64,000 nt of DNA from Roseomonas mucosa ATCC BAA-692 (GTDB lineage Bacteria > Pseudomonadota > Alphaproteobacteria > Acetobacterales > Acetobacteraceae), in contig NZ_JHWD01000004.1 of assembly GCF_000622225.1 (NCBI RefSeq), positions 310,001 to 374,000 of the forward strand, written 5' to 3'. This document shows positions 53,058-61,823 of this stretch, one piece after another. Both the position numbers and the translations under genes were made by a program. Positions within the stretch are counted from its first letter, which is position 1. Each line of letters opens with the position of its first letter. The notes below the pieces were generated by a model. That model was not told where the DNA came from, did not search any database, and saw only the letters and a list, made by a program, of their open reading frames with translations.

Positions 53058-55486
53058 TGCGCCGACAGGCCTCACCCCGGGGAGCGTCCCGGGAGGCATC
53101 CCAGGAGGCGTCCCGGGGAGCCTTCCCCACCGCGTTCCGGGCCGCCCTCCGGCCCCCCCGCGGAAGGGCGCGGCGCCCGGCACTGCTGGGCGGCACGGCC
53201 CTCTGCCTGCTGCTCGCGGGACCGCTGGGCGCGCAGGAGACGGGCGGCACCCTGCCCATGGCCGGCGCCGGCACCACCGAGGTGCCCGCCGGAGCCCCGC
53301 CCGGCGCCAGCGCCCAGCCCTCGGCCGCGCCCAGCGCCGGCAGCGCCTTCGGCAGCCTGCTGGGCAGCCCGGCGGACCGCGACGCCCCCGTCACCTTCAC
53401 CGCCGACCAGGTGGACTACGACGACAACAGCAAGGTCGTGACCGCCACCGGCCATGTCGAGGCCTGGCAGAACGAGCAGATCCTGCGCGCCGACAAGTTC
53501 ACCTATAACCGCGAAACCGGCGTCGCCACGGCGGAAGGCAATGTCCAGCTCCTCCAGCCGGACGGACAGGTGCTCTTCGCCGACCGCGCCGAGCTGACGG
53601 GCAACATGAAGGACGGCGTGCTGGAAGGGGTGAGCGCCCTGCTCGCCCAGAACGGCAAGCTGGTGGCCAACGGCGCCCGCCGCACCGACCGCCCCGCCGG
53701 CGCCATCACCGACATGACGCGGCCGGTCTATTCGGCCTGCAACCTCTGCGCCGAGGACCCGACGCGCCCGCCGCTCTGGCAGATCCAGTCCCGCCTCGCC
53801 ACCCGCGACGAGGAAGCCCAGCGCATCCGCTTCCGCGACGCGCAGGTGCGGCTCGACGGCTGGCCGGTCTTCTACTCGCCCTATCTCTCCATGCCCGACC
53901 CCTCGGCGCCGCGCTCCTCGGGCTTCCTCTCGCCCTCCTTCGGCCAGACGCGCTACCTCGGCGGCTTCGTCGAGCTGCCCTATTACTGGGCCATCGACGG
54001 CAGCTCCGACCTGACGCTCACGCCCACCGTCTCGACCCGCGTGCTGCCCTCGCTGGCCGCCCGCTACCGCCGGCGCTTCAACTTCGGCCAGATCGACATC
54101 CAGGGCTCGATCGGCGAGCTGGACGGCAACCAGACCAATGGCGAGAAGGGCGTCGGCAGCCATGTCTTCAGCAAGGGCAGCTTCAACATCGACGAGAACT
54201 GGCGCGTCGGCTTCAACGCCAACCGCGCCACCTCCGAGACCTATCTGCGCGCCTTCCGCTTCCCGACCCAGCGGGTGCTGACGAGCAACCTCTACGCCGA
54301 GGGCTTCTGGGGCACCGACACCTACGCCAAGATCGACGGCCGCGCCTATCAGGGCCTGCGCGACGTCGATGACGTGGGCCAGATCCCCTATGTCCTGCCC
54401 AACATCTTCGTCGAGCACGCCTTCCGTCCCGACAGCCTGGGCGGGCTGGCGACGATCGACACCTCCGACTTCTTCCTGTTCCGCACCGAGGGCACGGATA
54501 CCCGCCGCCTTTCCACGCGCCTGACCTACGACCTGCCGCGCTACGGGTTGCTGGGCGACCTCTGGACCTTCAGGTTCCAGGGCGACGCCATGGGCTATTC
54601 CGTCAACGACTTCGACGATGCCCCCTTCCGCGCCTCGGTGAACAGCCGCGAGACGGCGACCGGCAATGTCCGCGCCGCCATCGACTGGCGCATGCCCTTC
54701 ATCCGCTCCGCCGGCGCCTATGGCAGCCAGCTCATCGAGCCGCATGTGCAGTTCGTGACCGGCCCCGCCACCGGCCGCCAGACGCTGATCCCGAACGAGG
54801 ACAGCCTCGACTTCGAGTTCACCGACGCCAATCTCTTCTCGCTGAACCGCTTCACCGGCCGCGACCGGCAGGAAGGCGGCTCCCGCATCGACGCGGCGCT
54901 GCGCTCGGCCTGGTTCTTCCCCAATGGGGGCCAGATCGAGGGGCTGGTCGGCCAGTCCTACCGCGCCTCCAAGGAGGAGGTCTTCGCGGCACGCTCCGGC
55001 CTGCGCGACGAGGTCTCCGACCTGGTCGCCCGCGTCCGCGTCTCGCCCACGCCCTGGCTGAGCGTGATCGGCCGCGGCCGCTTCGACAAGAGCAGCCTCG
55101 ACCGGCAGATGATCGACGTCTCCTCGCGGCTCGATTTCGGCCCTCTGACGGGCGTGCCGGTCAGCACCACGGCCGGCTACTTCTACTCCGTGCCGAAGGA
55201 CTACCTGACGCCCGCCACCTATCGGCGGGAGGTCTACGGCTCCGCCAACGTGAAGGTCGGCCAGCACTGGTCCACGGGCGCCTTCGGCCGCTACGACCTG
55301 GAGCTCAAGCGCGGCGTCTCGGTCGGCGCGAACCTCACCTACGAGGACGAGTGCCTGATCCTGGATACCCGCTTCTACAAGTCCTATGCCGAGCAGACCT
55401 CCGGCGCGCTCTATCCGTCCTCCACCACGGTGCTCATCCGCCTCGGCTTCAAGACGCTGGGCGATTTCGGCTTCCGCGCCCTCTGA
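53057..55486 (+). CDS. lptD: LPS-assembly outer-membrane protein LptD
   Basis: An 809-residue outer-membrane barrel that inserts LPS into the outer leaflet. An unusually long basic leader (about 44 residues, with a repeating GASR-EASQ-EASR pattern) precedes the hydrophobic LLGGTALCLLLAGPLGAQ. The N-terminal OstA/LptA-like domain begins at VTFTADQVDYDDNSKVVTAT, and the barrel region has alphaproteobacterial landmarks CNLCAEDPTRPPLWQI and YFYSVPKDY. A CxxC pair near residue 232 and a lone cysteine (YEDECLILDTRFYKS) near the C-terminus could form the domain-linking disulfide. Start ATG 53057 overlaps lptG by 1 bp; no later ATG fits. Confidence 0.94.
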   Translation: MRRQASPRGASREASQEASRGAFPTAFRAALRPPRGRARRPALLGGTALCLLLAGPLGAQETGGTLPMAGAGTTEVPAGAPPGASAQPSAAPSAGSAFGSLLGSPADRDAPVTFTADQVDYDDNSKVVTATGHVEAWQNEQILRADKFTYNRETGVATAEGNVQLLQPDGQVLFADRAELTGNMKDGVLEGVSALLAQNGKLVANGARRTDRPAGAITDMTRPVYSACNLCAEDPTRPPLWQIQSRLATRDEEAQRIRFRDAQVRLDGWPVFYSPYLSMPDPSAPRSSGFLSPSFGQTRYLGGFVELPYYWAIDGSSDLTLTPTVSTRVLPSLAARYRRRFNFGQIDIQGSIGELDGNQTNGEKGVGSHVFSKGSFNIDENWRVGFNANRATSETYLRAFRFPTQRVLTSNLYAEGFWGTDTYAKIDGRAYQGLRDVDDVGQIPYVLPNIFVEHAFRPDSLGGLATIDTSDFFLFRTEGTDTRRLSTRLTYDLPRYGLLGDLWTFRFQGDAMGYSVNDFDDAPFRASVNSRETATGNVRAAIDWRMPFIRSAGAYGSQLIEPHVQFVTGPATGRQTLIPNEDSLDFEFTDANLFSLNRFTGRDRQEGGSRIDAALRSAWFFPNGGQIEGLVGQSYRASKEEVFAARSGLRDEVSDLVARVRVSPTPWLSVIGRGRFDKSSLDRQMIDVSSRLDFGPLTGVPVSTTAGYFYSVPKDYLTPATYRREVYGSANVKVGQHWSTGAFGRYDLELKRGVSVGANLTYEDECLILDTRFYKSYAEQTSGALYPSSTTVLIRLGFKTLGDFGFRAL
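53081..53116 (+). repeat. 12-bp tandem repeat in the lptD leader
   Basis: Three near-identical 12-bp units (GGAGCGTCCCGG, GAGGCATCCCAG, GAGGCGTCCCGG) at 53081, 53093 and 53105 encode GASR, EASQ, EASR. Copy-number change would alter the leader in frame by four residues. Confidence 0.75.
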
Positions 55487-55590
55487 TGCCCTGCCTACCC
55501 GCCCTCCCCCTGCCCTTCCCGCCCCGCGGATCCGGTCCCCAGGCCCCGGGCCACGCAGCCGGCGGGCGGACCTGATCCCGGAACAAGCCC

Positions 55591-56970
55591 ATGCGACGCT
55601 CCCTCCCCCTCCCCCGCCGCCCGATCCGCCTGGCGCCGCTCGCCCTCCCGCTGGCCATGGCGCTGGCCCTGCCGGCCGGCTTCCCGGTGGCGGCCCAGGC
55701 CCAGCCCCGCCCCCCCGCGCGCGCCGGCCACGGACAGGCCGCCCCGGCACCCCAGGACATGAACCGCATCGTCGCCGTGGTGAACGGCGAGGTGGTCACC
55801 CAGTCCGAGGTGGCGAGCCGCGCCAGGCTCTTCGCCATGACCACGGGGCTTGGCGCCTCCAGCGACCTGATCACGCGGCTGGAGCCGCAGATCGTCCGCC
55901 TCGTGATCGACGACCGGCTCCGCCTGCAGGAGATGCGGCGCCGGCGCATCGTGGTCAGCGACGAGGAGGTGGCGGCCGCCCTTTCCGACATCGAGAGCCG
56001 CAACAACCTGCCCAAGGGCGGGCTGGTGGCCCAGCTCCGCGCCGGCGGCGTGGACACGCGGGTGCTGTTCGACCAGATCCGCGTGCAGATCGGCTGGTCG
56101 CGCCTGATCCGCCAGGCCCTGGGCCAGCAGGCCGAGCCCACCGAGGCCGAGATCCGCGAGCGCGTGGAAGCGCACGAGGCGCGGGTCGGCCAGCCGGAAT
56201 ACCAGGTCTCCGAGATCTTCGTGCCCGTGGACGACCCCGCCCGCGCCGACGAGGTGCAGCGCTTCGTCAACGACGTGGTCGGCCGCCTGCGCGCCGGCAT
56301 GCCCTTCCCCGTGGCCGCGACGCAGTTCTCGCAGAGCCAGACGGCCCTGCAGGGCGGCGACCTCGGCTGGGTCCGCCCGGAGGAGCTGGAGCCCGAGATC
56401 GCCCGCATCATCACGCAGATGCCGGTCGGCGCCATCAGCAACGCCGTGCGCGTGCCGGGCGGCTACCGCATCGTCGCCCTGCGGCAGAAGCGCGAGACCG
56501 GCCGCGACATCGCCACGATGGTCACGCTGCGCCAGGCCTTCCTGCCCTTCACCAGCCAGCTCGATCCGCAGAACCCGACCGAGCAGCAGCGCGGCCAGCT
56601 GGAAAAGGCGCAGCGCGTGACCGGCGGCTGCGACGCGGTGGAGGCGGCGAACCGCGCCGCCGGCAGCGTCCGCCCCGCCGATCCCGGGCAGGTGCGGCAG
56701 GAGACGCTGGAGCCGCCGCAGCTTCGCCAGCTCGTCGCCAGCCTTTCCCCCGGCCGCGCCAGCCAGCCGATCGTGACGCCGGACGGCATCCTGGTGATCG
56801 CCGTCTGCTCGCGCGAAAGCCGCAATCTCGCCCAGTACACGCCGGAGATGGCCAAGGCGCAGATCCTGCGCGAGCGCGTCGAGCTGGTCTCGCAGCAGCA
56901 GCAGCGCAACCTGCGCCGCCAGGCGCAGATCGACATGCGCATCCGGCCCAGCGCCGCCAGGGACGGCTGA
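55591..56970 (+). CDS. surA: Periplasmic peptidyl-prolyl isomerase/chaperone SurA
   Basis: A 459-residue chaperone for outer-membrane proteins such as LptD. After a signal peptide (LALPLAMALALPAGFPVAAQA) comes the SurA N domain (NRIVAVVNGEVVTQSEV...RLVIDDRLRLQEMRRR) and a parvulin domain (YQVSEIFVPVDDP...MPFPVAATQFSQSQTALQGGDLGWVRPEEL). A second, degenerate parvulin-like region (VTLRQAFLPFTSQLDPQ) precedes the C-terminal helix. It is 104 bp after lptD on the same strand, the standard gene order. Confidence 0.95.
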   Translation: MRRSLPLPRRPIRLAPLALPLAMALALPAGFPVAAQAQPRPPARAGHGQAAPAPQDMNRIVAVVNGEVVTQSEVASRARLFAMTTGLGASSDLITRLEPQIVRLVIDDRLRLQEMRRRRIVVSDEEVAAALSDIESRNNLPKGGLVAQLRAGGVDTRVLFDQIRVQIGWSRLIRQALGQQAEPTEAEIRERVEAHEARVGQPEYQVSEIFVPVDDPARADEVQRFVNDVVGRLRAGMPFPVAATQFSQSQTALQGGDLGWVRPEELEPEIARIITQMPVGAISNAVRVPGGYRIVALRQKRETGRDIATMVTLRQAFLPFTSQLDPQNPTEQQRGQLEKAQRVTGGCDAVEAANRAAGSVRPADPGQVRQETLEPPQLRQLVASLSPGRASQPIVTPDGILVIAVCSRESRNLAQYTPEMAKAQILRERVELVSQQQQRNLRRQAQIDMRIRPSAARDG

Positions 56971-57012
56971 TGCCCATGCCAGGCCGCATCGCGACGGGGC
57001 ACCGCGTGGCCC

Positions 57013-57870
57013 ATGTCTGACGTCCCGGAACCGGATACGCCCGCTGCCCTGCCCTCTCTCCGGGACACGGTGGCCCGCCATGGGCTGGACGCGCGCAAGT
57101 CGCTCGGCCAGCACTTCCTGCTGGACCCCGCGGTCTGCGAGCGCGTGGCGCGGCAGGCCGGCGACCTCGCCGGCCGCCATGTGGTGGAGGTCGGCCCCGG
57201 CCCCGGCGGGCTGACCCGCGCCCTGCTGGACAGCCCGGCCGCGCATGTCACCGCCATCGAGCTGGACCGCCGCGCCATCGCCGCCCTGGCGGAGCTTTCC
57301 GCCGCCTTCCCCGGACGGCTGACGGTGCTGGAGGCCGATGCGCTGGCGGTGGACGCCGCCGCCCTCACCGGCACGCCGCGCAAGGTCGTGGCCAACCTGC
57401 CCTACAATGTCGGCACGCCGCTGCTGGTGAACTGGCTGTCCCAGGCCGGCGCCTGGGAATCCCTGACGCTGATGTTCCAGCTCGAAGTGGCCGAGCGGAT
57501 CGTCGCCGCCCCGGACACGGAGCATTACGGCCGCCTCGCGGTCCTCGCGCAATGGCGCTGCGCGGCCAGCATGGTGCTGCGCCTGCCGCCCGGCGCCTTC
57601 TCGCCGCCGCCCAGGGTCTGGTCCGCCGTGGTGCATCTCGTGCCGCGCCCGCTGCAGCCGGAACCGGCCCTGGCCCGCGCCATGGAGCGCGTCACCGCCG
57701 CCGCCTTCGGCCAGCGCCGCAAGATGCTGCGCGGCTCGCTGAAGTCGCTGGGCGGGGCCGAGGCGCTGCTGTCGGGCTGCGGCATCGAGCCGACGCGCCG
57801 CGCGGAAACGCTGGACATCGCCGAGTTCGAGGCCCTGGCACAGGCCCTGCTGGCGCGCGGGACCGGCTGA
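57013..57870 (+). CDS. rsmA: 16S rRNA dimethyladenosine transferase RsmA (KsgA)
   Basis: SAM-dependent enzyme that dimethylates two adenosines in helix 45 of 16S rRNA. The 285-residue protein has the family start [19 protein letters not shown], the SAM motif [28 protein letters not shown], and motif [15 protein letters not shown]. The C-terminal helical domain ends at [11 protein letters not shown]. It lies 42 bp after surA; pdxA, usually between the two in this block, is absent. Confidence 0.96.
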   Translation: MSDVPEPDTPAALPSLRDTVARHGLDARKSLGQHFLLDPAVCERVARQAGDLAGRHVVEVGPGPGGLTRALLDSPAAHVTAIELDRRAIAALAELSAAFPGRLTVLEADALAVDAAALTGTPRKVVANLPYNVGTPLLVNWLSQAGAWESLTLMFQLEVAERIVAAPDTEHYGRLAVLAQWRCAASMVLRLPPGAFSPPPRVWSAVVHLVPRPLQPEPALARAMERVTAAAFGQRRKMLRGSLKSLGGAEALLSGCGIEPTRRAETLDIAEFEALAQALLARGTG

Positions 57871-57898
57871 GGCTCGCCCCGGGGCAGGCCGCCCGGCC

Positions 57899-59521
57899 TC
57901 AGCCGTGCAGCCCTGGCGCCTCCTGACCGGTGCGCGCCACGTATTCGGTATAGCCGCCGTCGTACCGGTGGATGCCTTCCGGCGTCAGCTCCAGCACACG
58001 GTTGGACAGCGCCGCCAGGAAGTGCCGGTCATGCGAGACGAACAGCATGGTGCCCTCGTACTCCGACAGGGCCGCGATCAGCATCTCCTTGGTCGCCATG
58101 TCCAGGTGGTTGGTCGGCTCGTCCAGCACCAGGAAGTTCGGCGGGTCGTAGAGCATCCGCGCCATCACCAGCCGGGCCTTCTCCCCACCCGAGAGAACGC
58201 GGCACTTCTTCTCCACCTCGTCGCCCGAGAAGCCGAAGCAGCCGGCCAGCGCCCGCAGCGAGCCCTGCGCCGCCTGGGGGAAGGCGTCCTCCAGCGACTG
58301 GAACACCGTGCGGTCGCCATCCAGCAGCTCCATGGCGTGCTGCGCGAAATAGCCCATCCTCACGCTGCCGCCGAGCGTCACGCTGCCCTGGTCCGGCTCG
58401 GTCGTCCCCGCCACCAGCTTCAGCAGCGTGGACTTGCCGGCGCCGTTGATGCCCAGCACGCAGCAGCGTTCCTTGCGGCGCAGGAGGAAGTCCAGCCCCT
58501 CGTAGATCACCCTGTTGCCGTAGCGCTTGTGCACGCCCTTCAGGTTCGCCACGTCGTCGCCCGAGCGCGGCGCCTGGCCGAACTCGAACACCACGGTCTG
58601 GCGGCGCTTCGGGGGCTCGACGCGGTCGATCTTCTCCAGCTTCTTGACGCGGCTCTGCACCTGCGCGGCGTGGGAGGCGCGGGCCTTGAAGCGCTCGATG
58701 AAGGCGATCTCCTTGGCCAGCATCGCCTGCTGCCGCTCGAACTGCGCCTGCTGCTGCCGCTCGTTCATGGCGCGCTGCTGCTCATAGAAGGCGTAATCGC
58801 CGGAATAGGAGGTCAGCGCCCCGCCATCGATCTCCAGCACCTTGTTGATGATGCGGTTCATGAACTCGCGGTCGTGCGAGGTCATCAGCAGCGCGCCGTC
58901 ATAGCCCTTGAGGAACTGTTCCAGCCAGATCAGGCTTTCCAGGTCCAGGTGGTTGCTGGGCTCGTCCAGCAGCATCACGTCCGGGCGCATCAGCAGGATG
59001 CGCGCCAGCGCCACGCGCATCTTCCAGCCGCCGGACAGCTTGCCGACATCGCCCTCCATCATCTCCTGGCTGAAGCCGAGGCCCGCCAGCACCTCCCGCG
59101 CACGGCCTTCCAGCGCGTAGCCGCCCAGCTCCTCGAAGCGCCCCTGCACCTCGCCGAAGCGCTCGATGATGGCGTCGAGGTCCTCCGCCTGCGCGGGGTC
59201 CGCCATGGCGGCCTCCAGCACCGCCAGCTCGGCCGCCACGGTGCTGACATCGCCGGCGCCGTCCATCACCTCCGCCACCGGGGTGCGGCCGGACATCTCC
59301 CCCACATCCTGGCTGAAGAAGCCGATGCTGACGCCACGGTCCACCAGCACCTGGCCGTCATCCGGCTGCTCCCGCCCGGTGATCATGCGGAACAGCGTGG
59401 TCTTGCCCGCGCCGTTGGGGCCGACCAGCCCGGCCTTCTCGCCGCGCTGGAGCGCCGCCGAGGCCTCGATGAAGACGAGCTGCTGGCCGTTCTGCTTGCT
59501 GATGGAGTCGAGGCGGATCAT
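57899..59521 (-). CDS. ABC-F family ATPase (YbiT/Uup-type ribosome-associated)
   Basis: A 540-residue soluble protein with two ABC domains and no membrane part. First domain: Walker A GPNGAGKTT, signature LSGGWKMRVALARILL, Walker B VMLLDEPSNHLD. A charged linker (FYEQQRAMNERQQQAQFERQ...) follows, the P-site tRNA interaction motif of ABC-F proteins. Second domain: GINGAGKST, LSGGEKARLVMARML, LVLDEPTNHLD. Such proteins resolve stalled ribosomes or tune translation. The length, an EttA-like arm being absent and a short C-terminus point to YbiT. It is convergent with rsmA. Confidence 0.93.
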   Translation of the reverse strand: MIRLDSISKQNGQQLVFIEASAALQRGEKAGLVGPNGAGKTTLFRMITGREQPDDGQVLVDRGVSIGFFSQDVGEMSGRTPVAEVMDGAGDVSTVAAELAVLEAAMADPAQAEDLDAIIERFGEVQGRFEELGGYALEGRAREVLAGLGFSQEMMEGDVGKLSGGWKMRVALARILLMRPDVMLLDEPSNHLDLESLIWLEQFLKGYDGALLMTSHDREFMNRIINKVLEIDGGALTSYSGDYAFYEQQRAMNERQQQAQFERQQAMLAKEIAFIERFKARASHAAQVQSRVKKLEKIDRVEPPKRRQTVVFEFGQAPRSGDDVANLKGVHKRYGNRVIYEGLDFLLRRKERCCVLGINGAGKSTLLKLVAGTTEPDQGSVTLGGSVRMGYFAQHAMELLDGDRTVFQSLEDAFPQAAQGSLRALAGCFGFSGDEVEKKCRVLSGGEKARLVMARMLYDPPNFLVLDEPTNHLDMATKEMLIAALSEYEGTMLFVSHDRHFLAALSNRVLELTPEGIHRYDGGYTEYVARTGQEAPGLHG

Positions 59522-59660
59522 GGATACTCTCGGCCTGGGATGGGTGCGGCGCGCCGACGCCGGGAGGAGCCGTCCGAGACCACATCCGCAGACCGGCCGT
59601 CAACCACCGCCGGAACGGCAGGGCGGGGGGCGCCCCTTTCCGCCCCTCGCCCGGCTCCCC

Positions 59661-60461
59661 CTACAGCAACCCTTCCCGCCGGAAGCTGGTATGCCGCCCG
59701 TTGCCCACGATCACGTGGTCCTGCAACGCGATGCCCAGGCATTCCGCCGCCTGCCGGACCTGCTCGGTCATCAGCAGGTCGTCGCGGGACGGCGTGGGGT
59801 CGCCGCTCGGATGGTTGTGGACCAGGATCAGCCGCGCGGCGTCCAGCTCCAGCGCGCGCTTGACCACCTCGCGCGGATAGACCGGCGTATGGTTCACCGT
59901 GCCGCGCGCCTGCGCCTCGTCGGCCAGCAGCCGCTCCTCCGCATCCAGGAACAGGACCCGGAACTGCTCGATCCGCTCCCACGCCAGGGAGGCGGTGAGA
60001 TAGGCGAGCAGCCGGTCCCAGTTGTCCAGCACCGGCGCCGCCATGACCTCCGCCCGGGCGAGGCGCAGCGCCGCCTCCTGCACCAGCTTGAGCGCCGCGA
60101 TGCTGTGGGTGCCGAGGCCGGGCACGCCGCGCAGCTCCCGCTGGCTGGCCGAAAGCAGGGCGGCGAAGCTGCCGAAGCGGCGCAGCGCCGCCTGCGCCAG
60201 GGCGCGCGGGTCGGCAGGCAGGACGAAGCCCAGCAGCAGCGCCGTCATGTCCTCCTCCGACAGCGCCGCCTCGCCCTCGTTGAGCAGGCGGCGGCGCAGC
60301 TCCACGGGCGACCCGGGCCGCGCCGCGGAGGCCGGGCCGCCCGGAACCGGAACGCCGGCGGCCGGAACCTCGGGCGCCGGAACCGGCCGGCTTCCCGGAA
60401 CGGGCGCCAGGGCCGGATCGCGCGACAGGAAACCGGCGACATCCGAGAAACCGTCCGCCAT
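59661..60461 (-). CDS. radC: RadC/YeeS-family JAB domain protein, intact copy
   Basis: A 266-residue protein. A Pro/Ala-rich N-terminal 50 residues precede the helix-hairpin-helix region (LRRLLNEGEAALSEEDMTALLLGF...SQRELRGVPGLGTHSIAALKLVQEA) and the JAB/MPN domain. The metal motif is complete: VHNHPSGDPTPSRDD (H-x-H with the downstream aspartate) and the preceding GTVNHTPVYPREVV. RadC's cellular role is unclear despite its DNA-repair name. It lies 2 bp after the second radC-like gene on the minus strand, so the two are surely co-transcribed and probably coupled. Confidence 0.92.
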   Translation of the reverse strand: MADGFSDVAGFLSRDPALAPVPGSRPVPAPEVPAAGVPVPGGPASAARPGSPVELRRRLLNEGEAALSEEDMTALLLGFVLPADPRALAQAALRRFGSFAALLSASQRELRGVPGLGTHSIAALKLVQEAALRLARAEVMAAPVLDNWDRLLAYLTASLAWERIEQFRVLFLDAEERLLADEAQARGTVNHTPVYPREVVKRALELDAARLILVHNHPSGDPTPSRDDLLMTEQVRQAAECLGIALQDHVIVGNGRHTSFRREGLL

Positions 60462-60463
60462 CG

Positions 60464-61192
60464 TCAGATCAACCCCTCCCGCCGCAGGCTCAGCGGTTCC
60501 GCCTTTCCACCGGCGATCAGGTGGTCGTGCAGGGTGATGGCCAGCAGCGCGCCCGCCTTCCGCATCTGCTCCGTGCGCGCCACATCCTCCTCGCGCGGCT
60601 GGCCGCCGGGGCGCCAGGTCAGCAGGATCAGGGCCGTCGCATGCAGCTCCAGCGCCCGCCGCATAGTGGCGCGCGGCTCCTGCACGCCATCCTGGCTCTC
60701 GTCGGCGAGCAGCCGGTTCCGGTTGTCCAGGAACAGGACGCGCCCATGCGGCAGGCGGGCGCCGGGCGCCGCCTCCAGGGGCGCCGCCGCCAGATAGGCC
60801 ATCAGCCGGTCCCAGCTCTTCAGCACGGGCCGTTCCGTCTCCTCCGCCCGGGCGAGGCGCGTGGCGGCCGCCGAGACGAGGTTCAGCGCGGCGATGCTGT
60901 CCATGCCCAGCGCCGTGGTCCGCCGCAGCCATCGCGGGTCAGCCCCCAGCACCGCCGCGAGGCTGCCAAACTGGTTGATCAGCCCCTTGGCCAGCGGCTT
61001 GGTGTCCCGGCGCGGGATGCCCAGGAAGAGCAGCATCTCCAGGATCTCGTAATCCGGCAGCGCCGCCGGTCCACCCTGCAGCAGCCGCTCCCGCATCCGG
61101 CTGCGGTGGCCCTGGGGGCCGGTGCCGGCGAAAACCGGCCCGCTGCCGGACCCGACCCGATTTCCGTGAAGCCCGGGATCTTCCCTCGGCAT
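60464..61192 (-). CDS. RadC-like protein lacking the JAB metal motif
   Basis: A 242-residue paralogue of the next gene. The helix-hairpin-helix part is well kept (RERLLQGGPAALPDYEILEMLLFLGIP...LGMDSIAALNLVSAA), and LDNRNRLLADESQDG and RRALELHATALILL align with the JAB fold. Where the intact copy reads HNHPSGDPTPSRDD, this one reads TWRPGGQPREED, so both metal-binding histidines are gone; the TVNHTPVYPREV strand is shortened as well. The protein cannot be a zinc enzyme of the usual kind. ATG 61192 follows AAGGA; ATG 61246 is an alternative. It is the first gene of the pair. Confidence 0.85.
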   Translation of the reverse strand: MPREDPGLHGNRVGSGSGPVFAGTGPQGHRSRMRERLLQGGPAALPDYEILEMLLFLGIPRRDTKPLAKGLINQFGSLAAVLGADPRWLRRTTALGMDSIAALNLVSAAATRLARAEETERPVLKSWDRLMAYLAAAPLEAAPGARLPHGRVLFLDNRNRLLADESQDGVQEPRATMRRALELHATALILLTWRPGGQPREEDVARTEQMRKAGALLAITLHDHLIAGGKAEPLSLRREGLI

Positions 61193-61416
61193 CGACGCGT
61201 CCTTCAGGCGCTCCCCGGAGGCGGGAGCATCAACCGAAGGTTGCATGTCTTTGGGCCACCGGCAACTTCCCGCGCAGGGGAGCGAACAAGGTCCCGGAGG
61301 CACCGGTCGCTCCGCCGCGCCGTGTTCCGGCGGGTGGGGAAGCGGAAGCCGCCCGCCGCGCCAGGCTCACCGACCGGCGGCCTGGGTGAGCGGAGACGGT
61401 CCCCCCGGCCCGGCGT

Positions 61417-61647
61417 TCAGCCGTCGAGCAGGAAACCGACGATGAGGCCCTGCGCGACACGGAACATGTCCACGCCGGTCGCCGTGCGGCAGCCGAGGGC
61501 GCGCGGCGCCACATGGGCGGGGACGCAGAGCGCGTTCATGCCCCGCTCCGCCAGCGCATGGCTGACGCCGGAGGGCGATTTCACCTGGGCAACCGGGTCG
61601 CCTACGATCGGGTAGAGGCGCGTGGCGCCGTTCAGGCTTCCGGACAT
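61417..61647 (-). pseudogene. aroE: Shikimate dehydrogenase remnant with its middle deleted in frame
   Basis: A 76-residue ORF. It starts like a shikimate dehydrogenase (NGATRLYPIVGDPVAQVKSP, then GVSHALAERGMNALCVPAHVAP), but after about 48 residues it jumps to the family's C-terminal helix (RALGCRTATGVDMFRVAQGL, then IVGFLLDG). About 190 residues, including the NADP-binding domain and the catalytic lysine/aspartate, are missing, yet the frame is kept. The ribosome site GGAGGGA upstream of ATG 61647 is intact. It is divergent from an IclR regulator, a common arrangement for catabolic quinate/shikimate genes. The product cannot be a working dehydrogenase; a small leftover peptide may still be made. 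Confidence 0.7.
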
Positions 61648-61823
61648 GATTCCCTCCATCCGCAATCTCCGGCGGTCGGCGGGAGACCTGCCGATCGCCG
61701 GAAAGACTTTCCAGAATCTTTCCTTGAGATCGGAAGCCCCTTTCAGTACCACCCCGGAGGCCCGCCCCACCCGGTCCCGGCCGGCCCTTTCGCAGCGGGC
61801 ACGGCGCATCCGGAGTACCCAGC
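61648..61823. promoter_or_regulatory. Divergent region between aroE remnant and IclR regulator
   Basis: 176 bp with an AT-richer centre (near 61706-61750, including CTTTCCAGAATCTTTCCTTG). IclR proteins typically bind palindromes in such divergent regions; TCCAGAATC with neighbouring TTTCC repeats is the only candidate, and it is weak. Confidence 0.3.

Noticed and set aside
57871-57898. Terminator between rsmA and the ABC-F gene
   Set aside because: Only a 10-bp GCCCCGGGGC palindrome with no usable loop or T-tract.
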